Shown piece after piece: positions 45,160-56,530 of a stretch of DNA of 64,000 nt; position 1 is the stretch's first letter; every line of letters starts with the position of its first letter. This DNA comes from Breviolum minutum Mf 1.05b.01 (lineage: Eukaryota; Sar; Dinophyceae; Suessiales; Symbiodiniaceae), in contig DF241131.1 of the NCBI GenBank assembly GCA_000507305.1, forward strand, positions 1 to 64,000, given 5' to 3'. Both the position numbers and the translations under genes were made by a program. The notes under the pieces were generated by a model. It was given only the letters and a program-made list of their open reading frames with translations. It searched no databases and was not told the origin of the DNA.

Positions 45160-45287
45160 TCAACCTACCCCCATGTAAGGTACCCCATGAGGAAATAAGG
45201 GTTTAATAGCGGCGTTATTAAGGGAACAAACTATGGTTAATAGCCCCTTATTAAGGCCCGCTATTTCTCACGGGGGTAGGTTGTTGG
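45160..45287 (+). mobile_element. family X TIR element (caacctacccc)
   Basis: Ends caacctacccccatg / cgggggtaggttg; inner arms aagggtttaatagcggcg / cttattaaggcccgcta. Weaker relatives at 36755-36850 and 48950-49060 share the taatcaggcctttctaaggg / ccattggttt theme. Confidence 0.8.
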
Positions 45288-46449
45288 GAACAACCATTTT
45301 CCCTATAGATGAGGAGATCCCATGGTGAGGGTGGTGAGTACCAAGCAACTAGTTATCTATATGAAAACTACCCAAAAAAGATGCAGATAAAATTCATTGC
45401 AACCAGTTCCCGGCGGGTGGTCCCACCCAGACTGGTGATGATTCTAAGGGAATCCCCCTCAAATGCTCTTACACCCCCGGAAAACCAATATGACTGGCTG
45501 CAAAATGACCAGTTCTAATAGGAGATACATCTTCAAAAGGTGGCTTTTCCAGCCAGTCATGTTAGTTTTCGGAGGTGTAACTCTCTAAATTCTGCTTCTG
45601 GAACCATAGGAATATTTGCCCAGACAAACCAACCATTGGTACAAAAGATGTGCCGAGAGGATCTTATAAATATGGTCCTTATAAATGGGAATCTGGGTCT
45701 ATTTCACCCTTAGAAGTGGAGTTATAGAACCCATACCCCTACCTGTAACTACTTGGACGTCCCAGGAAGTTAGTAAATAAATGGTTAGTAAAATGGGTTA
45801 TAACCCCAATTAATCCCCCATCTTATGAGGGAGGTGAAATAACCGATTTACTATAACTATTGATCCTAACTTCCAACGTCGGGACCATCCAAGTTAGTTC
45901 CAATCCCATGGGATACCTTGACTTGAGGTCCTTGGAATATGGTCGTGGGGATTTTCCTCCAGATCGCTATGGTTTGGATCTGAAGACAAGACGGCTCTAT
46001 GGCGTCTATTGTCCCTTTGGATGATGAAGATTTCTCTGTTTAAACACCTGAAAGTTGCAGATATCTGGATGCCCCAGAAAAAAAGTTAGCCAAACATGTT
46101 TTAGAAATACATGGAGTTGGACGTGCCATGTATAATATTTGAGTTTTTCATGCCTTCAACACACTTCATTTCACCGTTTTCAGGGAGAGAAAAAAAACAA
46201 GCGGCGGGAAAAAGCCGGAAAAACAACACCATCCTGGTGACCGTTGGGGTTTGGGGCCCCAGGTATTCGATACATGACCAACAATGAGGACATCCGTTAT
46301 TTACAATCCTTGACCTTGCCACCAGAGACTTGGTCTTAGTATCTTAGAGTCGAACATGGTCCAGTGGTTTCGAAAAAAATCGTGGAATTTTGGTGTTTTT
46401 AATGTGTTTTTTTGATTGAAATGAATGATTTTCGAAGAACACCATAATC

Positions 46450-46674
46450 ATGACATGTCATCTTTGCAAGTCGAGTGAGAAAGATTACAGTCAACATTTT
46501 GGTTCGGCTTGGAGGGCCCAAGGGGCCATGATCAAAATCGTGGCCCCCTTGAAAAGTAGCAGTAGAGTAGAGCTTATCATACCAGAGGAATCTGCAGCAA
46601 GCAGAATTTCATGGAACGCTTTTTTTTGGAACATTGCAAGAAGATTCAACAGATGTCAAAACCATGATTCTTAG
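46450..46674 (+). CDS. candidate exon starting MTCHLCKSSEKDY
   Basis: A 74-codon frame from ATG: MTCHLCKSSEKDYSQHFGSA, WRAQGAMIKIVAPLKSSSRV, ELIIPEESAASRISWN, ending TAG. A C-x-x-C pair near the start could belong to a zinc site. It lies in a 500-base stretch without recognised elements. No clear acceptor directly upstream; it could be a first or single exon. Confidence 0.42.
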   Translation: MTCHLCKSSEKDYSQHFGSAWRAQGAMIKIVAPLKSSSRVELIIPEESAASRISWNAFFWNIARRFNRCQNHDS

Positions 46675-46780
46675 CAGGTGATGGATTGATGATCGTGGTT
46701 ATTGGAACCCCTCGATTAGAAGGTTTTTTCTGGCTTTGACAAACAAATGAAACTTCATATATGAATTACGAATAATCTAG

Positions 46781-46926
46781 AAATTGAAAATCACTTTCAT
46801 CTTCGTTTCTTGGGGGTGTTCTCGAAGCCCATTCCCTCAATGCTATCCGATAAAAACAAAAAACGCCAATTAGCTCGCTTTTTAAAGGAGCTGATTGGGA
46901 TGAAATCATATGATTCTTTGGAATAC
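46781..46926 (+). CDS. basic helical exon interrupted by family R element
   Basis: The frame reads IENHFHLRFLGVFSKPIPSM, LSDKNKKRQLARFLKELIGM, KSYDSLEY and meets the family R element (tacctggatcttcc, 46924) without a GT donor at the junction. The frame remains open through the element (DLPDLCKHVIAFLPFGRFF) to TGA at 47050. Either the element has inserted into an exon, or the donor is elsewhere. Confidence 0.52.
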
Positions 46927-47591
46927 CTGGATCTTCCAGATTTATGTAAACATGTCATAGCATTTCTGCCTTTTGGTAGGTTTTTTTCTGGTGAAAAGGC
47001 TCAAGTCTTGCATATTTGGAAGATCCAGGTATACATAATCAATAATCAGTGAAAATCATAGGAATTCACTGGGGGGCGGGGCACCAAAAAAAATCTGGGA
47101 AATACACAATATTGGATACCCTCCCGGGAATTAACATATCCCACCAAACGCGAGTTCGGAAAATCATCGACTCAAAATGCCATTTTGGGGGGATATGTAT
47201 CCGTTCCCTGGAGGGTATATTGGGGCCTGCTGTTCAACCATGGTAAGTAAGTGATAAGATTCTCATCCCATCATGAAGCGCGGCCTCGGCAAACAATGAT
47301 GCTCTCAGAAATTTCTACCAGACCTCTTAGAACATACCCCAGATATGCTAAAATCCAAATATGAAAGGATTCCAACACTCCCTTCACAAACGTTCCAGGT
47401 TTCATATTATCACTTACACCCCTGAAAATTAATCAACCAATTGAAGAGGACAATCATGTTCCAAACCTCCATTTTTGGGTTCCATGTTAATTTTCAGGGG
47501 CGTAGTGGGTTATTTTGGTAACCATTTGGGATCATCCAAGCCACCAGAAGCAATATTACCTCTTGTGGACGATCCTTGCCCTTAAATTAGC

Positions 47592-47675
47592 TGCCATGGG
47601 AACCAAAAACCTTCATTTTTAAGGGTTACAACCCATATTTCAGGGCTTAAAACCTTCATTTTTCCATGGGTTGTT
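47592..47675 (+). mobile_element. family S TIR element (ccatgggaacc)
   Basis: Palindrome with gccatgggaaccaaaaacc / ccttcatttttccatgggt arms. Relatives at 4688-4790 and 57610-57710 share ccatgggaaccc and aaccttcatttt segments. Confidence 0.75.
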
Positions 47676-48335
47676 AGGGTCCAAAGGTGATTCGTACATT
47701 GGGGTTTTAATCAATGACCCTTATATCCCTAAGGATCCAGATCCAGGTATGTCCGGAAAGAATCCGGGATGATTTTCCCGAACCCAATCCTATGACCTGA
47801 GGGGTGGGATTTTTTCGTGATATCAAGTCCTGCTCGATCCGAGATGTGGACCTGGAGTCTTAGGGTATATACTATCCCAAACAATCCATGTATGGTACAT
47901 TTGGTTGATTTTTATGATAAATGTACCATGCATGGATGCTATGGGTATATATACACCCATTCTGGTTAATTGCAGCTTTTCGCTACACAACTCACTCAGC
48001 CAATGTTTGCAACTTTTTGGTGAAAATAAACTTTCGGAAAACTTACCCTCCGGTAAACTAACATAGCAATGGAAAATCACCATTTTCAATAGGGAATACA
48101 TTTTCAAAAGGGTTATTTTCCATTGCCATGTTAGTTTACCAGAGGGTATGGTTTTAAACTTTTGGCTGCGTAAGATGAAACCCTAGGGATCCAATCACCG
48201 AAACTGAGAATGGGAGCATGGAACCCAAATACTTTGCTGAGCTGGTGATTGTATATCCCAGTCATTTCTTGACAATATGACTGGATGCCTAGGGAAACCA
48301 ACAAACTTGCAGTATATGCCCCCAACTTGCTGCAG

Positions 48336-48470
48336 GATTCATTCCCTGCTCCTTACAAGCCAACATCGAGACGTTCATCTCGAGACGTTTTCCACTTGAA
48401 ACGACACGCCATCAGGAACTCTGTGTGAAGAAGAATTATGCGATGAAGGAGGAGGAAACTTCAACTACAG
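48336..48470 (+). CDS. exon ending MKEEETSTTG, before introner
   Basis: The acceptor is acttgctgcag. Phase 2 in, phase 1 out: FIPCSLQANIETFISRRFPL, ETTRHQELCVKKNYAMKEEE, TSTT. The donor GTGAGC at 48471 is the left end of a family Q element, as at 8832. The next exon completes a Gly codon and stays open. Confidence 0.78.
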
Positions 48471-48612
48471 GTGAGCGGTGACCAAAAAATCTGGTTATGT
48501 GCTGTGTTTTGGGGATTATTCTTCCGAGTCAGATAGGGGATTATAAGGATCCCTATTGACGTAACCAACCAGTATATTGAAAACCCATGGAGGTTCAAAA
48601 AACGTTGCACAG
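48471..48612 (+). mobile_element. family Q introner, phase-verified (short copy)
   Basis: It begins gtgagcggtgaccaaaaaat and ends with gttgcacag. The interior carries the family hallmark ggggattataaggatccctattgacgtaaccaaccagtatattg. Flanking exons join as TSTTGGEGRVFF. At 142 bases it is less than half the length of the 8832 copy but uses the same donor and internal core. Confidence 0.85.
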
Positions 48613-48714
48613 GTGGTGAAGGGAGGGTTTTTTTTCTTTGGGATGAGATGTTCACATTGGCTTCAAAACAGGAGCCTTTCGGTTGGGCCCGGAGCCGTCC
48701 TCGTTCTAAATGGA
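48613..48714 (+). CDS. exon GEGRVFFLWDEMFTLASKQE
   Basis: The frame inherited from 48470 reads GEGRVFFLWDEMFTLASKQE then PFGWARSRPRSKWR. The end is set before GTGTCA at about 48715; the frame continues VSHLPVWGP to TGA. The alternative frame that begins earlier (from 48577) crosses the introner and is therefore unlikely. Confidence 0.72.
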
Positions 48715-49060
48715 GGGTGTCACATCTACCTGTTTGGGGGCCCTGAAACCGGGTGTCAAATTGGAGGACCTGCTGTTTTCATAAGAGGGGGAGGTGGATT
48801 CTTAGGGCAGTAGCTAGTCTCCCTAAAACTAACAGTTTCACCCATGGCTCGAAGAAGCTCCGTTTTGAGAACTCACACGGGAAATTGCAACCTTCCAGTT
48901 GCTCTATTTTTTGTTCATGCTCACGAACTGTTCGTTTCAGGGAGGATCATTAGGCCCACCATCATGGCTAATTAACCAACCCTTAATCAGGCCTTTCTAA
49001 GGGAAACCAATGGTTGATTAGCCGGAAATTAAGAAACTTCAGTGAAACCTCCATGATCTT

Positions 49061-49255
49061 AAAACTGCCCGATGCTTAGGTGAATGTCGAATGTTGAATG
49101 ACAAAGAGCTCAGTCATATGAAAGATGTGAAAGTGGTGGCCAGCCGCCACTTTGGAAGCAAGAAAATATCTACAAAGTTGAAGTTGATGGAAATCCATTC
49201 CGCAAATTGTGGTGGGATTGTTGAACTAATATACCTTGAATTTAGGTGTTTTTAG
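49061..49255 (+). CDS. exon KELSHMKDVKVVASRHFGSK
   Basis: Just after a palindromic element (about 48950-49060) a 64-codon frame reads TARCLGECRMLNDKELSHMK, DVKVVASRHFGSKKISTKLK, LMEIHSANCGGIVELIYLEF and ends TAG. It has many Lys/Glu and few rare residues, which is typical of coding DNA. Boundaries are uncertain. Confidence 0.48.
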   Translation, partial: KTARCLGECRMLNDKELSHMKDVKVVASRHFGSKKISTKLKLMEIHSANCGGIVELIYLEFRCF

Positions 49256-49256
49256 T

Positions 49257-52200
49257 TTTGAGGCATGTGGCGCGACGTTCATCCCGATGGATGTGACGTG
49301 AAATAGTCCAAGATGAAGATGATACTTGTGAGCATTATGATATCCAATGCTGTCCCATTATGCTTTTTACAATATTTCCCCAGGCTGAGGAGGCTGTAAA
49401 TTTCGTCACTTGGGGGAACATGTTTGGCTTATAGGCCCATCAAAAAGAATAGAATAGATGTTTATACTTTATACTATACAAGCTCCATTGTTCATGCAAT
49501 GCACAGTGACAGTGGGCCCTTGAAAGATGCGTTTCGTAGTGAACATGTTTTTTCCAATGCTTCCAAAGAATGTAACCTTGCCACAGATATATCATGGGTA
49601 CGGTATATCATGTATATCTTTGATAATTTCAACATTTGCCATATTGTTGGCACCAAACCATACTTTGCAGTACACCTTCGAACGAGAGGGAACAAACGCA
49701 GGTTTTCACCATCGAGTTCGTGAGGAGTTTCGGAGTGGTTTTCAGGTTCCTAGTTGTTGTTGAATTATATTCCCAATTCCAAAAAAAAACTCCTGGAACG
49801 ACCAAAAAAAAACAGGAAAACTATAGCAACATGACAACCTGCTGGAAGGAATTTTCTGGGTTTAACAAAAAGATGAGTATATTTATATATATATTATATA
49901 TATACATATTTATACTTTCCTTTGACTTTAAAAAAACACGTGTTCCTCACGTGTTCCTGTGCAAACAAAAAGAGAAACATGGTCATTTAGGGGTGGGTTG
50001 TGTCTCATAGGATTTGTTTTTTCTGAGGTTTATTCACCTTATTTTGGTTCCTGGCTTTCTTGCAGCTGAAAATTGCATGTTTTCTCTACTTCACGGATTT
50101 TCCGGAGCTTCAAAAAAGTCGGGGAAACCCAGTCCCCCAGGGTGGATCCCTTGGGGGTTGAGGGTTTCGGTGAAGAGTTTTAGGTCTCGGTGTGAACCGA
50201 AACTTTGAGGATTTAGAGCTGCAGTGATGAGGGGTATCACATCATATCACTGTTCAGAGGTTGAGGGGGAGAAGCAGCTATCGTAATAGATATCGGGGTC
50301 CACCATAAGAACCAACCGTTACATGGGAAAATCGGGCCCCCTAAAGAGTGATGTCGGTAATTATTGTCCCTTGGTGATGGTTCGGGTTTCTTCTATTTTT
50401 AAGGGTTGTTTCATGTGATTATGGCAAACCCTGGATATACACCCTGGAAGTCTTTGGCCACTATTTTTTTTGGGTTGTTGGTTTAAGAGTTTCACCCATT
50501 TTTTTAAGAAGCACCATTTTTATTTAAATGGTGGTTGACTTCCAGGGTATCTATACGTGTATATAAGTATACATATATATATAACTCTGTAAAAAAATAG
50601 GAAATTGCCTAATATTAACCCCACCAAATCTTAAAATTTGGCCAGACGTATGGTATATTTACCAACATTCACCCTAAAAAATCAACAATTCATGCAGGTA
50701 AATATTTAATTCGTCCCATGGATCTTCTGGGTAGTGGAAGTTTTTTTTTCCACAAATATAGATCCTGAGTTTCCCATGAGGAGGTTCCAGGGTTGGGGGT
50801 AGTGCTTAGTGATGAGTGCCTGGCGGTTGGGCACGTTTAAGCATCCCTAAGAATCGAAGTGTGTTACACACGCAAACCTGTTCTAAGGATGGGATTGGAA
50901 CCCCCAATCTTATTCGATCCGGGAGGGAGGGGTTTGGATTCTTCGGGCAGGGCGTAAATGTTGCCTCTCTGTCTAACAAGGCCAAACCTGCGAGTGTTTT
51001 TTTTTGTGTGTTTGTTTTGTGCTGTTACTTACTCTTACCCTCTGGTAAACTAACATAGCAATGGAATATCCCCATTTTTAATAGGAAATATATCTTCAAT
51101 CCGGGTCCATTTTCCAGCCAGCTATGTTAGGTTTACCGGAGGGTAATCGAGAGTTCTAGCTTGTGGATGCTCCCCCTCACAGTAACTAGTGGAACATGTT
51201 AGTGAATCAGGATCCCCTTACTCAAAATTATAGCAATCCCGGAGGGGACGCTTGCATCATGGGGAACAACCCAAGTTATATAATACTTCACAGCCAGAAC
51301 CTCAGATTAAACAATGGCGTAGTTTGTTTAAACAAGGAGTGATCAAATGGTAACGGATGCCTCAAGCATCAACAGCAAAGAAATGTGGGGTTGATCAACT
51401 TCCATTGCTTCAAAACAGTGGTATGGGATAAACTTGCCAACCCAATATTTTCTGGGCACATCTTAGATTAGCATTAATCCATATTAATTAATCCCTTATA
51501 TAGTTCCTTTGAGTTTAGTGGGATTGTACATGCTCCCCTGTAGTTTTGCCTGTTGGCGCATTGAGACGCACATGTAGGGAACGTAAGGGTTGCCATATTT
51601 TGAGGTTATATATATATATATATTGTATTTCTATTTGTAAGGATACCCATCAATGATGTGGAAACAACTTCCCATCCGCCACACACACAAAAAAACACGA
51701 AATCCTTTTTGCCACTTTTTTCCCTCAATGTAACTGCATAAAAAAAGCATTCAACAAAAAAATCAACATAAAAACTGTTTATATATACATTTATAGATGG
51801 CTGTTTACATGAAAAAACAACATTCAATGTTCCCATAAAACCCTAGGGATCCAACCACCTCACCGAAACTGAGAATGGGAGCATGGAACCTAAATACCTT
51901 TCATTTCGGAGGTGATTATACACCCATTGCTCATAATCTGAGAAGGTGATTGGATCGTTAGGGTATATATTTACAATTTGACCAGTTTAGGAATTAAAGT
52001 TTACATAAGAAAAACAACAAATCAATGTTCCCATAAAACCCCTGAGGCCTGCTTTATGGCAGCATTTTGAGTTTGGGACTTTCGCTGTCGATTTTGCTCT
52101 TCTCCTTGGTGGCATTCAAAAGCGCCTTTGCGAGGCGACGGTTCCAAGGGTCCCAGGGTGGGTTCCCGACTTGGAGGGTCATCCCTGTTAGTAAGTGATT

Positions 52201-53217
52201 AATAACCATGGTTAGTAAATCTCCTAACTGGGGTTGTTACCTTTACAAACGGCCTAAATGGCTTATAAATGGGGGTTACTAACCACTTACTAACTGGGAT
52301 GATCCTCAGCAGGACTTGTAGGTAGTTAGGATTCACCCCCATTCCCCAGGTGCTCAATGTATGGCCTATTTACCTACATTTGGGTAGTTTAAGGGGTAAA
52401 CGTTGAGCATCTGGGCTTATAAGCCATGGATCTTCGGCCGTTTGGAAGGGGAACAACACAACCCTATCTTTAGGGGATGAACTGCAAAAAATTGGAAAAT
52501 TGATCCTCCTTTCCTTTTGGGATGGCCTAGTTTCAAGGGCGATTTGTTAGTTTTAGGGGGTCAAGTTTGTTTTCAACCAAAGAAATTGATATGGCATTTT
52601 GTTCAAAGCACAATGACAAGTATGTAAAATCCGCCAGGTTTCACAAGCTCTTCTTTCAAGATGGCACCTGGAATTTCAACCAGTGACGCGGTTGTGACAA
52701 TGGCGAGTTGTTTGATGACAATGTGTGGCCTTGCTTAAGCCTTCCTTTACGCCATCAGGGCGAACTACACTAAGATTCTAGAACCTATATTTGTAACAAG
52801 GTACCTCTACTCCCCAAAGAGGGTTTTCGGAATGCCATGGCTGCCATGGATTTTTTTGTTGTATTTGACTACATTAACATAACCTGAAATCTTTGAGATG
52901 TTTTTTGCGCTGTTGAAGATGATTCTGGTGTAAATATCAGTTAGCCAACAAAACCTTTTTGTTTGTTTGAGGTGTTTTTGCTAGTTTTCTGCCATGGGAC
53001 TTTTCACCATGGAAAAAAACACCGTCTGGGGAATATGTTGTTTGCTTTCAAATCTAAGAAATACAAATTAGACGCTGGTTTCAAACATTTTTTTCAATTT
53101 TCACCACTACCTGGGGAAGATCCAGCATTTTGACGAGCATATTTTTTCAGATGGGTTGAAACCATTCGCTTGGATTTTCGTTCTTTGAGCTTCATGATGT
53201 TTCATATTGATCCGCAG
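49257..53217. other. element block with weak ORFs
   Basis: D (50640), E (50845), L (50440), G (51040), F (51840), I (52170) and N (52345). A repeat shared with 21180-21320 is at 50290-50430. ORFs 49424-49723 and 50014-50208 are open without other support. A frame at 52555-52790 (EIDMAFCSKHNDKYVKSARF) is interrupted by one TGA and then continues. Confidence 0.5.
50440..50550 (+). mobile_element. family L TIR element (taccctggaagtc)
   Basis: Ends caccctggaagtc / gacttccagggta, with inner gccactatttt / aaatggtggtt. Relatives at 32690-32830 (left half clear) and 59485-59605 (accctgggcttccaacacc / ggtggttggaatcccagggt). Confidence 0.85.
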
Positions 53218-53335
53218 GACTCGAGCCAAAACACATCATTTTGGAATCCAGTTAGAATCAGCTCACATGAAAAAAAAGCAACACGACCTGTGACCTGGCG
53301 GGTGATATTCCGTCTATTCCCTATTAAAATACAAG
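53218..53335 (+). CDS. candidate exon before family M element
   Basis: The acceptor is ttgatccgcag and the donor GTGATT at 53336. It reads DSSQNTSFWNPVRISSHEKK, ATRPVTWRVIFRLFPIKIQ. The family M element (accagcttcttccg) starts 13 bases after the donor. A family C element lies upstream. Confidence 0.4.
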
Positions 53336-53348
53336 GTGATTTTACAGC

Positions 53349-53467
53349 CACCAGCTTCTTCCGAGTGACCCTTTTGGGTGGTTTTATTCGTGACCTTTTC
53401 AGGGGTTAATGTTAAGTGACCTTCATATTTTTGTGATCAGTTCGGGTCACTGACGGAAGAAGCTGGC
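53349..53467 (+). mobile_element. family M TIR element (accagcttcttccgagtgac)
   Basis: Ends ccagcttcttccgagtgacc / gggtcactgacggaagaagctgg; the interior repeats gtgacctt motifs. A second copy at 55273-55376 has the same ends and core (gaccttttcaggggttaagtg). Only these two copies seen. Confidence 0.92.
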
Positions 53468-53675
53468 AGGTGTATGGTTTTTTTCATTTGCGTTGTGATT
53501 GCGTTGTGCTTCTCATCCTTCCCTAAGGATCCATACCCTTCCCTAGAGTCCTCGAGTAGGTTTGATGGTCGAAACATCCCATCCCCACAATAGGATTACA
53601 GGGGAAATCCCGGATTCTCAGGACATATCTGGATCCTTAGGGCTTTTTAAACCCGCTCTTCAAGGCGTGATACCT

Positions 53676-53866
53676 TGATCCGTTTATATCCCTTACGATT
53701 CTGGATCGATGCTACAGTCACTGTGGGCATCTTCACTGTTCTCGGTGGGGGAAACTTCCGTTTGGGGGGAAGGGATGGGTCGCTCGAAACCCGCAAGTGG
53801 AGGCCAACCCCCAAATTGGTGGTGAAAAGTCAGGGAATCCTACAGCAAAATAGCCGAAAGAGTCAG
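53676..53866 (+). CDS. candidate exon, hydrophobic then basic
   Basis: It begins soon after a family E element. It reads IRLYPLRFWIDATVTVGIFT, VLGGGNFRLGGRDGSLETRK, WRPTPKLVVKSQGILQQNSR, KSQ, ending at cag/gttttt. A beta-rich hydrophobic start followed by a basic tail. A family O element follows (about 53955-54075). Confidence 0.45.
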
Positions 53867-54434
53867 GTTTTTGAATTTGTAATAAATTGCCTAGATGGGT
53901 GGCTTTGGAGGCTGGTTTGTTGGTGTTTCTGGGGTGTAACGACCCTAGACATTTAGTCATACGGTTGATGGAAGAATTCCCATTCCCAACCACCTGAGAT
54001 AGATTTAAACAACCCGTAAATAATGGTAGATTCTTCAAAGCAACTGGTGCAGGATTTCTTCCATCAACAGTACTTCCTGAGGTCTATTTTCAGGAACTGA
54101 ATACTGAAGGTCAGACAAGGTGTGTGCTGAACGTTTTCCCGGGGCCCACAAACTGCAAGTCATGTGAAATGAATTCCCACCTGGTGAAAATCGATGGCCA
54201 TGGTCACGTGTTAGAAAAATGGGTTACACGGCGTTTTCAATTTGATGACTCCAAATGACATGCATGAAAAACTAGGTGGTGGTTTCAGATATTTTTATGT
54301 TCACCCCCACTTGGGGAGATGATCCAATTTGACTAAGAATTTTCAAATGGGTTGAAACCACCAACTCGAAAATGAATGAAACTCACCATTTCCATCCATG
54401 AACAAAAAAATCTTGGCACACCTGCACATCTTTA

Positions 54435-54533
54435 CCCACAGGATCCATGTATGATATATATTTACCGACATTTGCCTTAAAAATCAACCAAATGCCAAAT
54501 GTAGGTAAATATACCATACATGGATCCTATGGG
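54435..54533 (+). mobile_element. family D palindrome (ccatgtatggtatatttacc)
   Basis: A 99-base almost complete hairpin: cccacaggatccatgtatg ... catacatggatcctatggg, with arms meeting at tttgccttaaaaatcaaccaaa. Copies near 13475, 13800, 14050, 24240, 28600, 29700, 30033, 31395, 39355, 44718, 47875, 50640, 58870, 63055, and 63938 to the window end. Some copies sit immediately beside exon ends (30027). Confidence 0.92.
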
Positions 54534-55540
54534 TTAGGTATTTACCGTAGTCCCTTACACCCACTGCAGTCACTGCAGCTGCTTTGAGTTGATCCGGTGG
54601 GGGTAACCCACCAAGAGTGCTCAACCTTTACCTAAGTTTTGCCCAGAAATGCTTGGCTTTTGGGGTACAATGAGACAGGTATGACTGATCTTGGATCAGC
54701 AGAATCTCTGGTTACAAATTGAGATTTCACCCGCAAGTGAAGGCAAAATCACACGATCCTATACATACTAAAGATGATCTAAAGATGTAATCCTTTATGG
54801 GAGGGGAAATCACTTCAACGAATACGTATTACCGTATATAATGTATATATTACCGCATGGGAAAGAAGAATAACAACCCAAGTTTGTTAGTGGGATGTTC
54901 ATAGGTCATAGGTTTTCCTGAAAGCACACATTAACATGGAAGTTCATCTAGACGAGACCGCCAAAACATATCATCGCCACACCTCCCCCTGAAGTTCGAC
55001 CGATTCCCTTCTGGATAGGTGCCATGTTGATGTTGTTCTGTGCACGACGGAAGCAAAAGAAAGATGAACGTGTTGCTTGAAGTTTTCAGAGTCGAAAATG
55101 GAGGGGAAATTGATGGAAATTGGAGTTTTGTTTGGATTTTTTGTTGCTTGAAGCGCAAGCCTTGAAGTCAAAAGATGTTTCCAACTGTTGTTGGAAAATG
55201 GTGATTTTTAAATGCATGTGATTGATCTCAAATATTCAGAGACATGCATATATTATAACTTATGTACCAACGTACCAGCTTCTTCCGAGTGACCTTTTGA
55301 GTGGTTTTAAGTGACCTTTTCAGGGGTTAAGTGACCTCCATTTTTGTGATCAAAGGGTCACTTGGAAGAAGCTGGTTTATAAATTTGGTTTATGATTAAC
55401 TTGTTCTTAAAAGGTGAACGGTGAACTCAAAATTGTCCGGAGATGAATTTTGTGAGTGGAGCCAACGATTTTGGGAGGCGATTTTTTGGTTGTAAAGGAT
55501 TTATTTTGTTTGGAGTGATTTAAAGCCATCTGTTGGGTGA

Positions 55541-55653
55541 GGGATCCAATCACCTTCTGAGAATGGGAGCATGGAACCTAAATACCTTTCATTTCGGAGG
55601 TGATTATACACCCCTTGCTCATCATCTGAGGTTCGGTGATTGGATCCTTAGGG
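55541..55653 (+). mobile_element. family F TIR element (gggatccaatcacc)
   Basis: Ends gggatccaatcaccttctga / ggttcggtgattggatccttaggg; core gagcatggaacctaaatacc ... ggtgattatacacccc. Copies: 3135-3242, 14696-14815, 27228-27358, 38812-38945 (opposite orientation), 48180-48297 and 51840-51963. Confidence 0.92.
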
Positions 55654-55670
55654 ATAAATATACCATTCCC

Positions 55671-56054
55671 ATGGATCCTTTCATGAAAATCTTCATCTCT
55701 TCATCGAGGTTTCTATGTAATGCGAGGATATCATCGAGGCTTATTGTTGCTGCGTTGCTTGGTCCGAAAAAGACAGATATGGGATCCTATAGATGGAAAG
55801 CTACACCACCAGAAAGCTGCGAAAAAATGAAGATCTACGTGGTGGAGCCTGAGATATTTTTGGTGTGGCCACCTTTCAGCGAAAATTCTACCCATCCAAC
55901 AAAGAAAACAAGATCAAGTGCAGAAAAATCTGCCATCATTGGAATCATGGCGCGGCCTTTGGGTGCTGAAAAACAACAACCCCTCTTGGTGTTTCGGGAT
56001 GACCCACAACGACAACGACAACGACGGAAAAGCTTCGCGAAAGTTGGATTCTGA
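55671..56054 (+). CDS. candidate long exon or short gene 3' end
   Basis: The 173-codon frame from 55533 runs through a family F element, so only its part after that element is counted. It reads MDPFMKIFISSSRFLCNARI, RWKATPPESCEKMKIYVVEP, then a basic, Gln/Arg-rich end (DDPQRQRQRRKSFAKVGF) and TGA 56052. The basic tail and terminal stop would suit a C-terminus. It lies just before the long G/T tract. Confidence 0.48.
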   Translation: MDPFMKIFISSSRFLCNARISSRLIVAALLGPKKTDMGSYRWKATPPESCEKMKIYVVEPEIFLVWPPFSENSTHPTKKTRSSAEKSAIIGIMARPLGAEKQQPLLVFRDDPQRQRQRRKSFAKVGF

Positions 56055-56117
56055 GCCGCTAACTTGAAGTTGGCAGGCTCTAAGGAGGGCACTGACTGGA
56101 AAAAGATGGGAGCAATT

Positions 56118-56335
56118 CGGTTTGGCCCTTTGATTTTGTTTGTTTGTTGTTTTTTGTTTTTTTCTGGGGGGGCGGTTTGTTTGGCTTAAATTGTTTTTTT
56201 TTTGTTTTTGTTGTTTGGTTTGTTTTTTTCTTTGTTTGTTTTTTTTTTGGGGGGGGGGTTGTTTGGTTTGTTGTCTTTTGGTTTGTTTGGTTTGTTTGTT
56301 TTTTTTTGTTTGTTTTGGGCGTGTCTTTTGTTGCA
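56118..56335 (+). repeat. G/T-only tract (gttt repeats)
   Basis: About 215 bases are made almost only of G and T on the + strand (tttgtttgtttgttg, tttttttttgggggggggg and variants). This strand-asymmetric simple repeat explains the Asn/Lys/Gln/Thr-rich minus-strand frames here, which are not genes. A shorter G/T tract is at 56843-56912. Confidence 0.9.
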
Positions 56336-56365
56336 CTTAAGGTCCTAAGGTACTTGTCGTAAACA

Positions 56366-56530
56366 ATGAAAATATCAAGGAAAAAACCGGAGAAAAAAAA
56401 ACAACCAACCAACAACCAACCTTTTCCTCCACGGGGAAATCGAGGGGAAAATTCACCCTCAGCAAAACCTCTATCGCCAGGTCAATCTGCAGTCCTTCTA
56501 CCCGAGTCTTCCGATGCCCCGGGATTTCAG
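56366..56530 (+). CDS. basic Pro-rich exon, possible first exon
   Basis: An ATG just after the G/T tract opens MKISRKKPEKKKQPTNNQPF, PPRGNRGENSPSAKPLSPGQ, SAVLLPESSDAPGFQ, ending at tttcag/GTGGAG. The Lys-rich start and low complexity suggest a disordered region. It could be a first exon or be preceded by an acceptor within the T-rich tract. Confidence 0.48.

Noticed and set aside
55914..56415. Lys/Gln/Thr/Asn-rich minus-strand ORFs
   Set aside because: They are products of the G/T tract read on the other strand, with no coding signal outside the repeat.
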